From the NCBI RefSeq assembly GCF_000981585.1, contig NZ_LN831776.1, positions 325,001-389,000 on the forward strand: DNA of 64,000 nucleotides, read 5' to 3'. The translations under genes and the position numbers were made by a program. Source of the stretch: Paenibacillus riograndensis SBR5 (lineage in GTDB: Bacteria > Bacillota > Bacilli > Paenibacillales > Paenibacillaceae). Below, in pieces: positions 1 to 8,354 of this stretch. The notes under the pieces are model-generated. The model was given only the letters and a program-made list of their open reading frames with translations. It was not told the DNA's origin and did not search any database. Position 1 is the first letter of the stretch, and each line of letters starts with the position of its first letter.

Positions 1-186
1 ACTATACCCCTGCACATTACTTACAGGTGACCATTCCACATATGCGGTTTCATTCCAGCCTCCACTGCCAGTTATCGAAAGACCCGCAGCGTACACCGTT
101 GTATTTGCCCAACCCCCTGCTATTAAAGATAGTGCAAGCGAAAACAATAAAACAATACCGGTTATCTTGGCCGCTCTGTTTTTCAT
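1..186 (-). CDS. Secreted protein N-terminus, probable pectate lyase (partial)
   Basis: The gene runs off the left edge of the window; only its first 62 codons are visible. It begins with ATG at 186, preceded by a strong AGGAGGG ribosome binding site. The product starts with a classic signal peptide: MKNRAAK, a hydrophobic stretch (IVLLFSLALSLIAGG), then a likely cleavage around VYA-AG. The mature part begins LSITGSGGWNETAYVEW, followed by SPVSNVQGYS, a fibronectin-III-like opening that I associate with secreted Paenibacillus pectate lyases of family PL1. That family call is recall from a short stretch; the secretion call is firm. The catalytic domain is outside the window. Confidence 0.7.
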   Translation of the reverse strand, partial: MKNRAAKITGIVLLFSLALSLIAGGWANTTVYAAGLSITGSGGWNETAYVEWSPVSNVQGYS

Positions 187-325
187 CTTATTCCCTCCTG
201 ATTCGAGTTTGCTTCCGTTTCCAAACACCCTCAGCATAGCAACCACATAAGCAGTTCCGATACAATCATTTACTCATATCCGGCTGCATCCTGCGGTATT
301 CTGGGTTAATGATTATATGGCACAC

Positions 326-350
326 AAAAAAGCGGCCATAACAGGCCGCT
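326..350 (-). terminator. Rho-independent terminator of the tet(L)-like gene
   Basis: A perfect 7-bp stem (AGCGGCC at 331-337 with GGCCGCT at 344-350) is followed on the minus strand by a T-run (the A-run at 326-331). It lies 36 bases past the stop codon of the efflux gene and separates it from the secreted-protein gene. Confidence 0.85.
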
Positions 351-385
351 TTTCCGATACTAGATATGGATACAAATTCACTAAT

Positions 386-1771
386 CTACCGCTTAGACTT
401 CAGCACAGATGAATCCTGATTTCGACCGTAGGCTAATGAGAATATGATTCCACCAAGGATCACAGCCGTAATAAAGACCAGCATCAAGTTGCTGTATAGA
501 AATGCGGCAGTGTCCGTTACAGTCGGGATGAGCGGGAATTTCAGCCAAGACATCGTCAACAAACCTCCTGCATAGCTAACCCCGATCCCTTCAGCTAAGA
601 AGCAGGCAAAGTTCAGGAAACTCATACCGGAGCCTGATTCATCGGAACTCAGTGCTTCCGCAACACTAGTGGACACGACAGTTTTTATAAACGAAAGCCC
701 GCCAAATGTCAGCACCATTGTTGTAGAAATAAGCCATGGCGTCCGGTCGACAAACAATGAAATGCTCAGGAAACTTACGACAAGCATGAACAATCCTACT
801 AGCATCGTGAAAAAACATCCCCGCTTATCGACCAATATGCCACTAACGAATCCGAACAATAACACGCTGATGGTCCCGGGAAAGAGAACGGCGCTTCCAA
901 TAAGGCTGGTCGGCATAAGGTACACATCTTTCATCATGTAAGGAACCGTTGAAATATAACCAGCCACCGTTCCTAACAATACGCCTCCCGTAAGCACCCC
1001 AGCCAAAAACTTTTTCCGTCTTAACAAGGAGGGTTCGATAAAGGGCTGCTTCGCACGCCGAATACGCTGCAGGAATCCGAAGAAACACAGCACGCTTATA
1101 GCCAGATACCCCCACTGGTACATGGATGTGAATAACATGAACATTACAATTCCGACGGATAGCAGACTAGCGCCTAGAACATCAAACTTCCCTTTTTTCG
1201 AAGGTTCATCTGGCAGCACATGAAGAAAAAACGGAAGTGTGAGCAGTGTCATCATCGGTAGTATAAATAAGTAAGACCAATGGATATAGTCAGCAATGAC
1301 CCCTCCAACTGCAGGTCCGATTCCTTCACTAAAAGCTACCATTGATCCAATCATCCCAAACGCTTTTCCTTTATTATTCGGCTCGATATAGCGGGCTACA
1401 AAGACCATGATCAGCGCCGGAACTGCCGATGCTCCTGCTCCTTGAATAAAGCGTGCAATGAGCACGACAAGAAACCATTTATGAAATACTATACCGATCA
1501 AAGATCCCGTAAAGTATGTTAACAGGCCGGATAACAGCAGTTTTTTGGTACCGTACAAATCCGAGATTTTCCCATACAAAGCCGATCCTACAGCAAATGA
1601 GATCATAAAGCTTGTATTTACCCAATTCGCCGCCGAAGGTCTAATGTCAAATTGTCTGGCGATATCCGGCAAAGAAACATTAAATACCGTCTCGTTGAAC
1701 ACGCTGAAAAAAGCAAGGATGCTGAGCCAAACCATCGATTTCGAAACACTGCCTGAATTTGATTTTGTCAC
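386..1771 (-). CDS. Tet(L)/Tet(K)-type MFS efflux pump (tetracycline/H+ antiporter-like)
   Basis: A 461-residue integral membrane protein of the 14-helix DHA2 drug:H+ antiporter group. The length and many blocks match Tet(L) as I remember it (about 458 residues): NVSLPDIA near residue 32, NWVNTSFM, the antiporter motif RFIQGAGASAVPALIMV, GKAFGMIGS, GPAVGG, HWSY, GTVAGYIS then VPYMMKDV, and YSNLML near the C-terminus. The expected role is proton-driven export of tetracyclines or another cationic or metal-chelate substrate. The start is GTG at 1771, chosen because an AGAGGGG ribosome binding site lies 8 bases upstream. A short leader ORF precedes it, as in tet(L). A MerR gene lies upstream on the same strand. 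The family is fairly certain; the substrate is inferred. Confidence 0.88.
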   Translation of the reverse strand: MTKSNSGSVSKSMVWLSILAFFSVFNETVFNVSLPDIARQFDIRPSAANWVNTSFMISFAVGSALYGKISDLYGTKKLLLSGLLTYFTGSLIGIVFHKWFLVVLIARFIQGAGASAVPALIMVFVARYIEPNNKGKAFGMIGSMVAFSEGIGPAVGGVIADYIHWSYLFILPMMTLLTLPFFLHVLPDEPSKKGKFDVLGASLLSVGIVMFMLFTSMYQWGYLAISVLCFFGFLQRIRRAKQPFIEPSLLRRKKFLAGVLTGGVLLGTVAGYISTVPYMMKDVYLMPTSLIGSAVLFPGTISVLLFGFVSGILVDKRGCFFTMLVGLFMLVVSFLSISLFVDRTPWLISTTMVLTFGGLSFIKTVVSTSVAEALSSDESGSGMSFLNFACFLAEGIGVSYAGGLLTMSWLKFPLIPTVTDTAAFLYSNLMLVFITAVILGGIIFSLAYGRNQDSSVLKSKR

Positions 1772-1885
1772 CTGGGGGTCCCCCTCTAAATCAAGGGAAA
1801 TCGCGCAGTTTACAGGGCCAATGATGCGGTTCCCCTAACTCTTGTGCCCTCTTTTGCTTATATACCTCATGGTGATGCCTCCCTT
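1772..1885 (-). promoter_or_regulatory. Leader region with uORF and potentially sequestered Shine-Dalgarno
   Basis: The transcript upstream of the efflux gene carries a first ribosome binding site (GGGAGG, 1878-1883), an 11-codon ORF, then about 63 bases up to the GTG start. The second ribosome binding site (AGAGGGG, 1781-1787) can pair through its AGGG with an upstream CCCT. The stop codon of the leader ORF sits in TAGGGG, which could pair with the C-run just after the second site. Known tet(L), tet(K) and erm leaders use this kind of arrangement for drug-inducible translation. The pairing here was judged by eye. Confidence 0.55.
1835..1870 (-). CDS. Leader peptide (11 residues) upstream of the efflux gene
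   Basis: The ORF reads MRYISKRGHKS and stops at TAG (1835-1837). It has a good GGGAGG site 7 bases before the ATG. No stable function is expected for the peptide; its translation probably sets the fold of the RNA before the efflux gene. Tet(L) in Bacillus also has a leader peptide, about 20 residues long, but I see no sequence similarity, so the parallel is positional. Confidence 0.6.
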   Translation of the reverse strand: MRYISKRGHKS

Positions 1886-1961
1886 TCATAATTTTCTGCA
1901 TTGTAGCATGTATACTCATTTTCAGATAGATAAAAAACAATTAGAACATTACATCACAATG

Positions 1962-2705
1962 TCATATCTCCAAGTTCAGCCTCTCCCTTAGCATCGATAT
2001 AAGTTCCTTTGCAGACTCAATGGCTTGTTCCAATGAATAGACTAACCGGTCTGTCACTGAAATAATATCCTCATGCTCTTCTGGTGTGTTGAGCACTTCC
2101 TTAATATTAAGATTAGTCCACCTCATGTGCTCTGCCTGATTCATCAACCGGAGGATTGCACTTATCGAATAATGCGCCGTTCTTAAAGTCCGAATCATTT
2201 TCAACCGTTTTATTTCATTTTCTGTATATACCCGGGACCCATTAGAAAGTCTATGGACTGTTATTAATCCATTACGTTCCCAATTCCGGACAACTTCAGT
2301 TGAGAGGTCCAGAACCAGAGCAGTCTCTTTGCGTGTATACGTTTGAGCAGGTGTAGCTTTTATTCCACATACCCACTGTTCCGAAAGTTCAATAGCTTCC
2401 AGCGCCCGGCTATATTCTTTTTCCAGATGGGACAAATATGCATGTGCATATTCCAGTGCTTGAGTAAAATCCGCTTTGCCGCTAGCTTCAACAATGGCTC
2501 TGGCTTTTGCCCGGATGAGTCCTTGAACAATTTCACAACGAAAAGCGGTTCTGGCTATTTTTAGCTGAAATAAATGCAAGTCGGAATACATACGGTAGCC
2601 ATTCACACCTCTCGGAACAGCTGAGATATATCCCCATTCTTCATAAATCCGTACAGTGTTGGGATGTACCCCAACCATTGCTGCAATTTCTTTGGTCCGG
2701 TACAT
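1962..2705 (-). CDS. MerR-family regulator with two MerR-type HTH domains
   Basis: A 247-residue protein. Residues 1-63 form a standard MerR DNA-binding domain (MYRTKEIAAMVGVHPNTVRI, then YEEWGYI). Residues about 124-190 form a second one (YTRKETALVLDLSTEVVRNW, ERNGLI, then GSRVYTENEIKRLK). A helical segment links them and a coiled-coil-like tail (SLEQAIESAKELISMLRERL) ends the protein. A typical MerR protein has one HTH and dimerises through the coiled coil; two per chain is unusual. It lies 9 bases after the ABC permease gene, so it was probably the third gene of that operon, and about 90 bases upstream of the efflux leader. It probably controls one or both drug exporters. Confidence 0.82.
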   Translation of the reverse strand: MYRTKEIAAMVGVHPNTVRIYEEWGYISAVPRGVNGYRMYSDLHLFQLKIARTAFRCEIVQGLIRAKARAIVEASGKADFTQALEYAHAYLSHLEKEYSRALEAIELSEQWVCGIKATPAQTYTRKETALVLDLSTEVVRNWERNGLITVHRLSNGSRVYTENEIKRLKMIRTLRTAHYSISAILRLMNQAEHMRWTNLNIKEVLNTPEEHEDIISVTDRLVYSLEQAIESAKELISMLRERLNLEI

Positions 2706-2714
2706 CCCTCAACC

Positions 2715-3248
2715 CTACTTCCACTTAAAAAATTTGAATGCCCCAATCAGACTGATCCCAGTAACAATGCCTAAGATCAAAAACGGCACCGTCATCCCCT
2801 CTGTTTCTCTGCCTGTACTTACTAGCTTTAATAAATGAATCCCATGTGACAAGGGTAATATATCCATTATCCATTGAACGAACCGTGGCATCACGAGAGT
2901 AACCCCCATAAATGAAACAAGAGCTGAAGAAAGCTGAATTATACCTTGGGCGAATAAAATCTGTAAAGGTGATACCGGTGTCACCTGGAACCGTTTCAGA
3001 ATACCCCGATGCCGATAATCAGCAATGGTTAAGGGCAGACCCATTACACCCGTTGCAAGCACACCAATCGTTATAACGGCTGCGTAAGATAATTCAAAAT
3101 CAGATGAACCCGCAGATGCATCTCTACTAAGCACGTAACCAAACAAGGCCGCCAAAATGACCGGAAAGCATATACCGAAAATTAAAATATCAATGCCTTT
3201 CCATACCAGCTTACCTTCTACCTTTAAGAGCGCAAACATTGTACTCAT
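2715..3248 (-). CDS. ABC-2 type permease, internally shortened
   Basis: The 177-residue product starts like a drug-exporter ABC-2 permease: MSTMFALLKVEGKLVWKG, a first membrane helix, then TGVMGLPLTIADYRHRGILK and RFQVTPVSPLQILFAQGII. It ends like one (MDILPLSHGIHLLKLVSTG and a last helix). Family members are usually about 240 residues. The segment normally joining these parts (roughly 60-65 residues, two helices and the loop with the FLSGA-like motif) is missing, and SALVSFMGVTLV runs straight into MPRFVQW. The frame is open across the join, so this looks like an in-frame internal deletion. It is probably non-functional, the more so because its ATPase partner is truncated. The ATG overlaps the ATPase stop codon (ATGA). 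Confidence 0.75.
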   Translation of the reverse strand: MSTMFALLKVEGKLVWKGIDILIFGICFPVILAALFGYVLSRDASAGSSDFELSYAAVITIGVLATGVMGLPLTIADYRHRGILKRFQVTPVSPLQILFAQGIIQLSSALVSFMGVTLVMPRFVQWIMDILPLSHGIHLLKLVSTGRETEGMTVPFLILGIVTGISLIGAFKFFKWK

Positions 3249-3589
3249 CCCCAGTCCTCCTCGCCGGCAAAATGTAAATAGGCGTCTTCAAGGGTTGTTT
3301 TCCCGCTAGCGGCTAATGCTTCCTGAATGGTGCCATGAAAGACGGTTTGACCCTCACGCAAAATTAATATCTCATCACATAACGCTTCAACCTCATCCAT
3401 GTAATGTGATGTTAGAACAATTGCCAAACCACTTTCCTTCATTGTTACGAGCTGTTTCCACAGCATACGACGCGCCTTTGTATCAAGTCCTGTTGTCAGT
3501 TCATCTAAAAACACAAGTTTCGGTTCAGGAATTAGGGCGAGGAGTACGGCCAGTCGCTGACGCTCTCCGCCAGAAAGTAATTTAACCAT
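3245..3589 (-). pseudogene. ABC exporter ATPase, 5'-truncated by an IS element
   Basis: Only the last 114 codons remain: the signature LSGGERQR, Walker B (KLVFLDELTTGLD), the switch histidine (LTSHYMDEV) and the C-terminal tail. The N-terminal half with Walker A is absent. The reading frame meets the left end of the tnpB element at about 3590. The missing 5' part is not found on the other side of the element, where prkA begins almost at once, so a deletion accompanied or followed the insertion. Without Walker A it cannot bind ATP normally. It overlaps the permease gene by 4 bases. Confidence 0.88.
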
Positions 3590-3726
3590 CAGTTGTCAGA
3601 ATTCCCCCATTTCTAAAATGGTGGGAAATGGCAACGGTCTTTCTTATCCAAAGGAAATTATCTTCCATAAATACGAACATTTGTGCTATGATGGATTCGT
3701 AAATTCCTGGAAAGGAGTTGCGAGGC

Positions 3727-4806
3727 ATGTTCGTACTTAAAGCGTATAAGTATCGGATCTACCCCACCCATGAGCAACAACAATATCTGGCAAAGGTGTT
3801 CGGATGTGTCCGTTTTATCTACAACAAAATGCTTGCGGATAAGATCGAACACTATAAACAAACGGAGAAAATGCTCCATAATACACCTGCCAGGTACAAA
3901 AAAGAATACCCGTGGCTGAAAGAAGTGGACAGCCTGGCCTTAGCAAACGTTCAGCTCAACCTGGAGAAAGCCTATAGGCATTTTTTTCGGGATAAGAACG
4001 TGGGTTTCCCTACATTCAAAAGCAAGAAAACGAACAACAATAGCTTCACAACGAACAATCAAAACGGAACGATAGCCACCAAAGCTGGAACGATTAAAAT
4101 TCCGAAACTAAAGACAAGAATCCGAATCAAGGTACATCGTCCATTCTGGGGGCGAATCAAATCCTGCACCCTATCCAAAACACCATCAGGAAAATATTTT
4201 GCCTCCGTACGGGTAGAAACAGATATCGCTCCTTTGCCAAAAACAGAAAAGAAGATTGGCGTAGATCTGGGACTAAGAAACTTTGCGATTACTTCGTGTG
4301 GCGAAGTGATCGCAAATCCGAAACATCTTCGTCAATCGGAACAACGATTAGCCAAACTGCAAAAGGACTTATCGAGAAAGAAGAAAGGAAGCCATAACCG
4401 AAATAAAGCACGTTTGAAGGTCGCCAAGCTTCATGAAAAAATAGCGAATCAGCGTAAAGACTTCTTGCACCAAACGTCAACCCAAATGATACGCGAAAAC
4501 CAAGTGATCGTGATGGAAGACCTGCGTGTAAAGAACATGATGCAGAATCACAAATTAGCGAAAGCCATAGCCGAAGTATCGTGGAGCATGTTCAGAGAGA
4601 TGCTTACTTACAAATCAGAATGGTACGGGAGAGAATTGATGATTGCCCCAAAACACTTTGCGAGCAGCCAAAGATGTTCCTGCTGCGGCTATAAAAACGC
4701 AGAAGTGAAGAACCTTGCGGTACGTGAATGGACTTGTCCTGAATGTAGTGCACAACACGACAGAGATGTAAACGCAGCTAAAAACTTACTACAATTAGCC
4801 ATATAA
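3727..4806 (+). CDS. tnpB: TnpB RNA-guided nuclease (IS605 OrfB)
   Basis: A 359-residue TnpB beginning [14 protein letters not shown]; a longer TTG start at 3718 exists, but AAAGGAG at 3711-3717 fits the ATG at 3727. The RuvC-like catalytic residues are all present: Asp in [12 protein letters not shown], Glu in [12 protein letters not shown], Asp in [12 protein letters not shown]. The zinc-ribbon cysteines CSCCGYK and CPEC are intact. TnpB proteins use an RNA from the element's right end (omega RNA) to cut DNA next to a short target-adjacent motif. Length and motifs suggest it is intact. Confidence 0.93.
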   Translation: MFVLKAYKYRIYPTHEQQQYLAKVFGCVRFIYNKMLADKIEHYKQTEKMLHNTPARYKKEYPWLKEVDSLALANVQLNLEKAYRHFFRDKNVGFPTFKSKKTNNNSFTTNNQNGTIATKAGTIKIPKLKTRIRIKVHRPFWGRIKSCTLSKTPSGKYFASVRVETDIAPLPKTEKKIGVDLGLRNFAITSCGEVIANPKHLRQSEQRLAKLQKDLSRKKKGSHNRNKARLKVAKLHEKIANQRKDFLHQTSTQMIRENQVIVMEDLRVKNMMQNHKLAKAIAEVSWSMFREMLTYKSEWYGRELMIAPKHFASSQRCSCCGYKNAEVKNLAVREWTCPECSAQHDRDVNAAKNLLQLAI

Positions 4807-4911
4807 GATGGCAACGATTGGGCTAGGAACTAGCCTCTAAGCTTGGGTAAACTTGGAGCAGTAGCTCTATTGACCAAGAAGCACCCACCTCTTAGGTGGT
4901 GTGTAGTTCAC
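4807..4911 (+). ncRNA. Probable omega RNA 3' part at the right end of the tnpB element
   Basis: Directly after the tnpB stop codon come three compact hairpins: GGCTAG-GAA-CTAGCC, a region around GGAGCAGTAGCTC, and CCACCT-CTT-AGGTGG. The element ends at TTCAC (4907-4911). In characterised TnpB systems the guide RNA scaffold overlaps the end of tnpB and this right end, and the guide is read from the flanking DNA, here starting about 4912. Assignment is by position and shape only. Confidence 0.45.
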
Positions 4912-4987
4912 TTAGAAGCATGATTCAGGTATGTCAGTTACAAGGGGATTGCCGCTTGCAGTGGCTGTAAGTGCACCAGCGCCGGTG

Positions 4988-6889
4988 TTACCGGTTCAGC
5001 AGGCCGCCAACATATTTCATCAGCTCATTGGCGCAGGTGGCGCAGTAGCCGTTATGCTCAATCAGGCGGCGTGAGACTTCGTTCATACGTTTCAGCTGAT
5101 TCTCGTCCGGATTCATAGAGGAGGTCGTGATCTTGATGACATCCTTCAGATCGGCGAACAGTTTCTTCTCAATGGCGTCCTTCAGCGGCTCGTGGGACGT
5201 ATATTCGAACTGCCGTCCCCGGCGGGCAAAGGTAGAGATCTTGATCAGAATCTCCTCACGGAAGGCCCGTTTCTGATTCTCGGTAATGCCGATCTGCTCT
5301 TCGATGGAGCGCATCAGCTTCTCATCCGGGTCGCCTTCCTCGGAGGTGATCGGGTCCCTCATTTTATAGCCGCTGCAGTAGGCCTCAACATTATCGAGGT
5401 AATTGTTCAGAATCGTACGGGCCGACTCCTCAAAAGAGAAAACAAAAGCGCGCTGCACCTCGGTCTTGGCCTTATGGTCATATTCCTTGCGGGCCAGTGT
5501 GATCAGGTTCATCAGGCGCTCGCGTTCCTCCTTGGAGATCGAGGCGTGCTGGTCGAGGCCTTCTTTCAGCGAGCGGAGCACGTCCAGGGCGTTGATGCAG
5601 GATTTATTGCCCCTGATCAGTGCGCTGGAAATACGGTTGATGACATACCGGGGGTCGACGCCCGACATGCCTTCGCCTGGGTGCTCCCGGCGCAGCTCTT
5701 CAACGTCGCCGCCTTTGACGCCGTCGACTTCGACACCGTCGTAGAGATACATTTTTTTGATCAGATCGATTTCGGGTCTCTTGGGTTCCTTGAGACGGGA
5801 CAATACGGTGAAGACAGAGGCAGTCCATAGCGCGTTCGGCGCAAGATGCACCTGATTATTCAGCCCTGAGGCATCCACCAGCTTGCGGTAGATCCGCTCT
5901 TCCTGGCGGGCTTGGAGATTATAGGGTATACGCATTACGATCATGCGGGAGTGGAGGGCTTCGTTTTTTTTATTGGAGATAAAAGCGCGGTATTCGGTTT
6001 CGTTCGTGTGGGCGATGATGAGCTCGTCGGCAGAAATGAGTGCAAATCTTCCCGCTTTGAAATTGCCTTCCTGGGTCAGCGACAGCAGATTCCAGAGGAA
6101 TTTCTCGTCGCATTTCAGAATTTCCTGAAACTCCATGAGGCCGCGGTTGGCCTTGTTCAGCTCCCCGTCGAACCGGTAGGCCCGGGGGTCCGATTCGGAG
6201 CCGTATTGGGTGATCGTCGAGAAGTCGATGCTGCCGGTAAGATCGGCGATATCCTGCGACTTGGGGTCGGATGGGGCGAAGGTGCCAATGCCTGTCCGTT
6301 CACTCTCCGAGAAAAGCACCCGCACCACAGGCATCTCCTCGATCCGCCCGCCATGCTCCTGCTCCAGGCGCATCCGGCAGACCGGGCAGAGCTCGCCTTC
6401 GATGTGGACCCCGTATTCCCGGCGGAATTCCTCGCGGAGCTCACGGGGGATCAGGTGCAATGGCTCCTCCTGCATCGGGCAGCCTTTGATAGCATACTGG
6501 GCGCCTTCGGGGGTGCGGGTGAAGGCCTCCAGTCCGTTCTTCATCAGCGTGACCAGCGTTGACTTGCCGCCGCTGACCGGGCCCATGAGCAGCAGCAGCC
6601 GCTTGCGGACATCGAGGCGCTGGGCAGCCGGGCGAAAATATTCCTCCACCAGCAGCTGAATGGCGTCTTCCAGGCCAAACAGGGTGCCGCTGAAAAATTT
6701 GTACTCCCGCCGTCCGTCACCCAGGTCGTTCACCCCAGCTGACTCAATCATCCGGTAAACCAGCTCGTGGGCGGTTCCGGCGATTTGAGGGTTCTCTCTG
6801 ACAAGGCCCAGATAATCGAGAAAGGTCCCTTCCCAGAAGAGGTCGTTTTCTTTGTCCCGATAGGTGAGAAGTTTTTCCAAGAACGTCAT
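4988..6889 (-). CDS. prkA: PrkA family serine protein kinase / AAA+ protein
   Basis: A 633-residue protein, close to the Bacillus PrkA length. It has the AAA+ PrkA domain with Walker A GPVSGGKST near residue 102, the family blocks CPMQEEPLHLIP and CPVCRMRL, and a C-terminal PrkA region ending in a CATC cysteine pair. PrkA is a cytoplasmic protein long called a serine kinase, with reports of Lon-like protease activity, and it affects sporulation in Bacillus. The start is ATG 6889 behind GGGAGGCGG. The usual neighbours yhbH and spoVR are not seen here; instead the gene ends within 80 bases of the tnpB element. There is no sign of damage. Confidence 0.93.
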   Translation of the reverse strand: MTFLEKLLTYRDKENDLFWEGTFLDYLGLVRENPQIAGTAHELVYRMIESAGVNDLGDGRREYKFFSGTLFGLEDAIQLLVEEYFRPAAQRLDVRKRLLLLMGPVSGGKSTLVTLMKNGLEAFTRTPEGAQYAIKGCPMQEEPLHLIPRELREEFRREYGVHIEGELCPVCRMRLEQEHGGRIEEMPVVRVLFSESERTGIGTFAPSDPKSQDIADLTGSIDFSTITQYGSESDPRAYRFDGELNKANRGLMEFQEILKCDEKFLWNLLSLTQEGNFKAGRFALISADELIIAHTNETEYRAFISNKKNEALHSRMIVMRIPYNLQARQEERIYRKLVDASGLNNQVHLAPNALWTASVFTVLSRLKEPKRPEIDLIKKMYLYDGVEVDGVKGGDVEELRREHPGEGMSGVDPRYVINRISSALIRGNKSCINALDVLRSLKEGLDQHASISKEERERLMNLITLARKEYDHKAKTEVQRAFVFSFEESARTILNNYLDNVEAYCSGYKMRDPITSEEGDPDEKLMRSIEEQIGITENQKRAFREEILIKISTFARRGRQFEYTSHEPLKDAIEKKLFADLKDVIKITTSSMNPDENQLKRMNEVSRRLIEHNGYCATCANELMKYVGGLLNR

Positions 6890-7208
6890 GCTTACCGCCT
6901 CCCAAATGTAATGTCATTCACGTAAGGTACGAGGTGACCGGTCCGGCATCATGCAATGCGGCAATACGTCCAGGCTTCCGACAGAGCAGCAGAGACATTC
7001 TTTGAAACTATGTGGTTATCTTTTGATTTTAGCATATTATCTATCATTGTTCGACAACAAAAATGTCATTGTATGATGATAATTACTGGAATTGGAACTT
7101 TTTCGAGAAAAAATTTTGTTATCGGGAAAATTGTGATAGGTTACATAACATTTGAGCTAGTCTAAGTTATAATATAAAAGTTCAAATATACAAAAATTGG
7201 GGTGTCTC
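6890..7208. promoter_or_regulatory. Divergent spacer between prkA and the lipoprotein gene
   Basis: A gene-free, AT-rich stretch of about 320 bases. A TATAAT box lies around 7168-7175 just ahead of the lipoprotein gene, without a convincing -35 at ideal spacing. On the prkA side I see no clear vegetative promoter. No ORF or hairpin in it looks meaningful. Confidence 0.4.
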
Positions 7209-7600
7209 ATGAATGTGAAAACTGGAGGTCTTTGGCTGGCTTCTGCTCTGCTCGCGGTATCGGTGGCAGGATGCTCCTCGGAGAGTTCAGGCTCTGCTGG
7301 AGAAAACGCAGAGAAGCTGAAGACGGAGGTGAAGAATTTGGCTGGGAGGGTAAGCAGGCGGATTCTTTTGCCGATATCCAGGTGAAATATGACAACCAGT
7401 ATGAATATGTAACCTTCTCCACCCTGGAAGATAACGGCGGTGAAGACTTCACGTACTCTAACATTACCAACATAGAGCCACTAAAGAACGGTACGCTTGT
7501 CTACCTTGCTGAGGTCCCTGACGAAGTGCAGTCCGGCGACAAACCGCTCTATGCCGAGGTGAACATCGAAGGCGAGATCTATCGCTATACGATTCGTTGA
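7209..7600 (+). pseudogene. Small lipoprotein gene with a frameshift
   Basis: The gene starts at ATG 7209: MNVKTGGLWLASALLAVSVA, then GCSSES, a clear lipobox (SVAGC). The frame continues to KLKTEVKNL and would stop at 7385. The other frame picks up at about 7340 with EFGWEGKQADSFADIQVKYD and runs in good coding style to a TGA at 7598-7600 (ending EIYRYTIR). Losing one base near GTGAAGAATTT explains the switch, probably one G of AAGGAA. It is either a genuine pseudogene or a single-base sequence error. The restored product would be an exported lipoprotein of about 130 residues, function unknown. Confidence 0.75.
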
Positions 7601-7610
7601 TCAATCCCAA

Positions 7611-7663
7611 AAGGGACTGGCCTGTTCGCAGATGATCTGCGAATAAGGACAGTCTCTTTTTTA
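7611..7663 (+). terminator. Terminator after the lipoprotein gene
   Basis: A long stem with small bulges: GGGACTG with CAGTCTC outside, and TTCGCAGA-TGA-TCTGCGAA inside, followed by seven T residues. It begins about 10 bases after the lipoprotein stop codon. Confidence 0.9.
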
Positions 7664-7801
7664 AAAAAATATAAGGATTATATGTGTCCAAAGAAAATAA
7701 AGTAATGGACTGGCGCCGCTTGATTAAGCTAACGGGCAGGATAGTTGAAGATTAAACGCGGTGAGCCGTATCACAAGTAGGGCAAAATTTATGGTTATAA
7801 C

Positions 7802-7836
7802 AAGGAACCTCTTGGAAAAAGTCGGAGAGGTTCCTT
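7802..7836. repeat. Perfect 11-bp inverted repeat
   Basis: AAGGAACCTCT (7802-7812) and its exact complement AGAGGTTCCTT (7826-7836) enclose a 13-base loop. There is no T-run on either side. It lies in the otherwise gene-free stretch 7664-7918, just past the broken SDR gene, and could be an old terminator or an insertion scar. Confidence 0.6.
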
Positions 7837-7918
7837 GCTCAAATAGAAAGCCGGTTGGTTTTCTGATATATATTCTGCTAAGTGATGCTGACGTCCGCTC
7901 CAGTCCAATTGCAACGGC

Positions 7919-8354
7919 TTATTGCATAGGGTGGCCTTGCGCTGCATTCGAGACAGTCTCCCAGTCTTCCCAGGTAGCTAGACGGTTAGCATAGATGCCG
8001 CGTGCCATAGGCAAGACTTCCGAGCCGAGCGCAAATCGTAGTGGGGGTTCCGCTGCGTCCACGACTTTGAGAACGGCTTCTGCAGTCGCTTGAGGGTTGC
8101 CGCGTTTTTTTGTTTGATAGACGCGTGAACACCTGCTTCCGTACATCGGCATAGACGTCCATTTCCGGTACTCGCTTACCTGAAGCGCCAAACTCAGTCG
8201 CATAGGCACCGGGTTCGGGCAGCGTCACCTTAATCCCAAAGTCCTTGACCTCTTGCGCCAGACTTTCGTGGAGTCCTTCGACCGCCCATTTGGAGGAGCA
8301 ATAGAAGCCGATGAGCGGCCTTGCCTCGATCCCAAGGGAGCTTGAAACGCTGAG
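7919..8354 (-). pseudogene. Short-chain dehydrogenase remnant (5'-truncated, frameshifted)
   Basis: Reading away from the TetR stop codon the translation gives LSVSSSLGIEARPLIGFYCS and SKWAVEGLHESLAQEVKDFG, the catalytic YxxxK part of a classical SDR, on to VRKQVFTRLSNKK. At the A-run near 8110 the frame changes and continues as GNPQATAEAVLKVVDAAEPP and RFALGSEVLPMARG to a stop at 7919. The Rossmann-fold N-terminus (TGxxxGxG) is missing. So both a 5' loss and a homopolymer frameshift have occurred. The first codon after the break is in frame with the TetR gene, whose TAG stop directly precedes it. Confidence 0.78.

Larger units (their letters stand above)
3592..4911 (+). mobile_element. IS200/IS605-family element carrying tnpB only (IS1341-like)
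   Basis: The left end is marked by a hairpin at 3604-3625 (CCCCCATTT, loop, AAATGGTGGG) just where the ABC ATPase gene is broken. The right end is marked by the stem CCACCT-CTT-AGGTGG (4885-4899) followed by GTAGTTCAC ending at 4911, a pattern I associate with Firmicute tnpB elements. There is no tnpA beside it, so movement would need a Y1 transposase in trans. The exact left border is uncertain by about ten bases. Confidence 0.75.

Noticed and set aside
5192..6562. Several long plus-strand ORFs opposite prkA
   Set aside because: They lie wholly inside a well-conserved gene on the other strand, have no ribosome binding sites and look like codon-bias shadows.
7664..7801. Possible insertion-sequence fragment (AAGCTAACGGGCAG and TAGTTGAA words)
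   Set aside because: The words are short, and I found no terminal repeats or transposase frame to support it.
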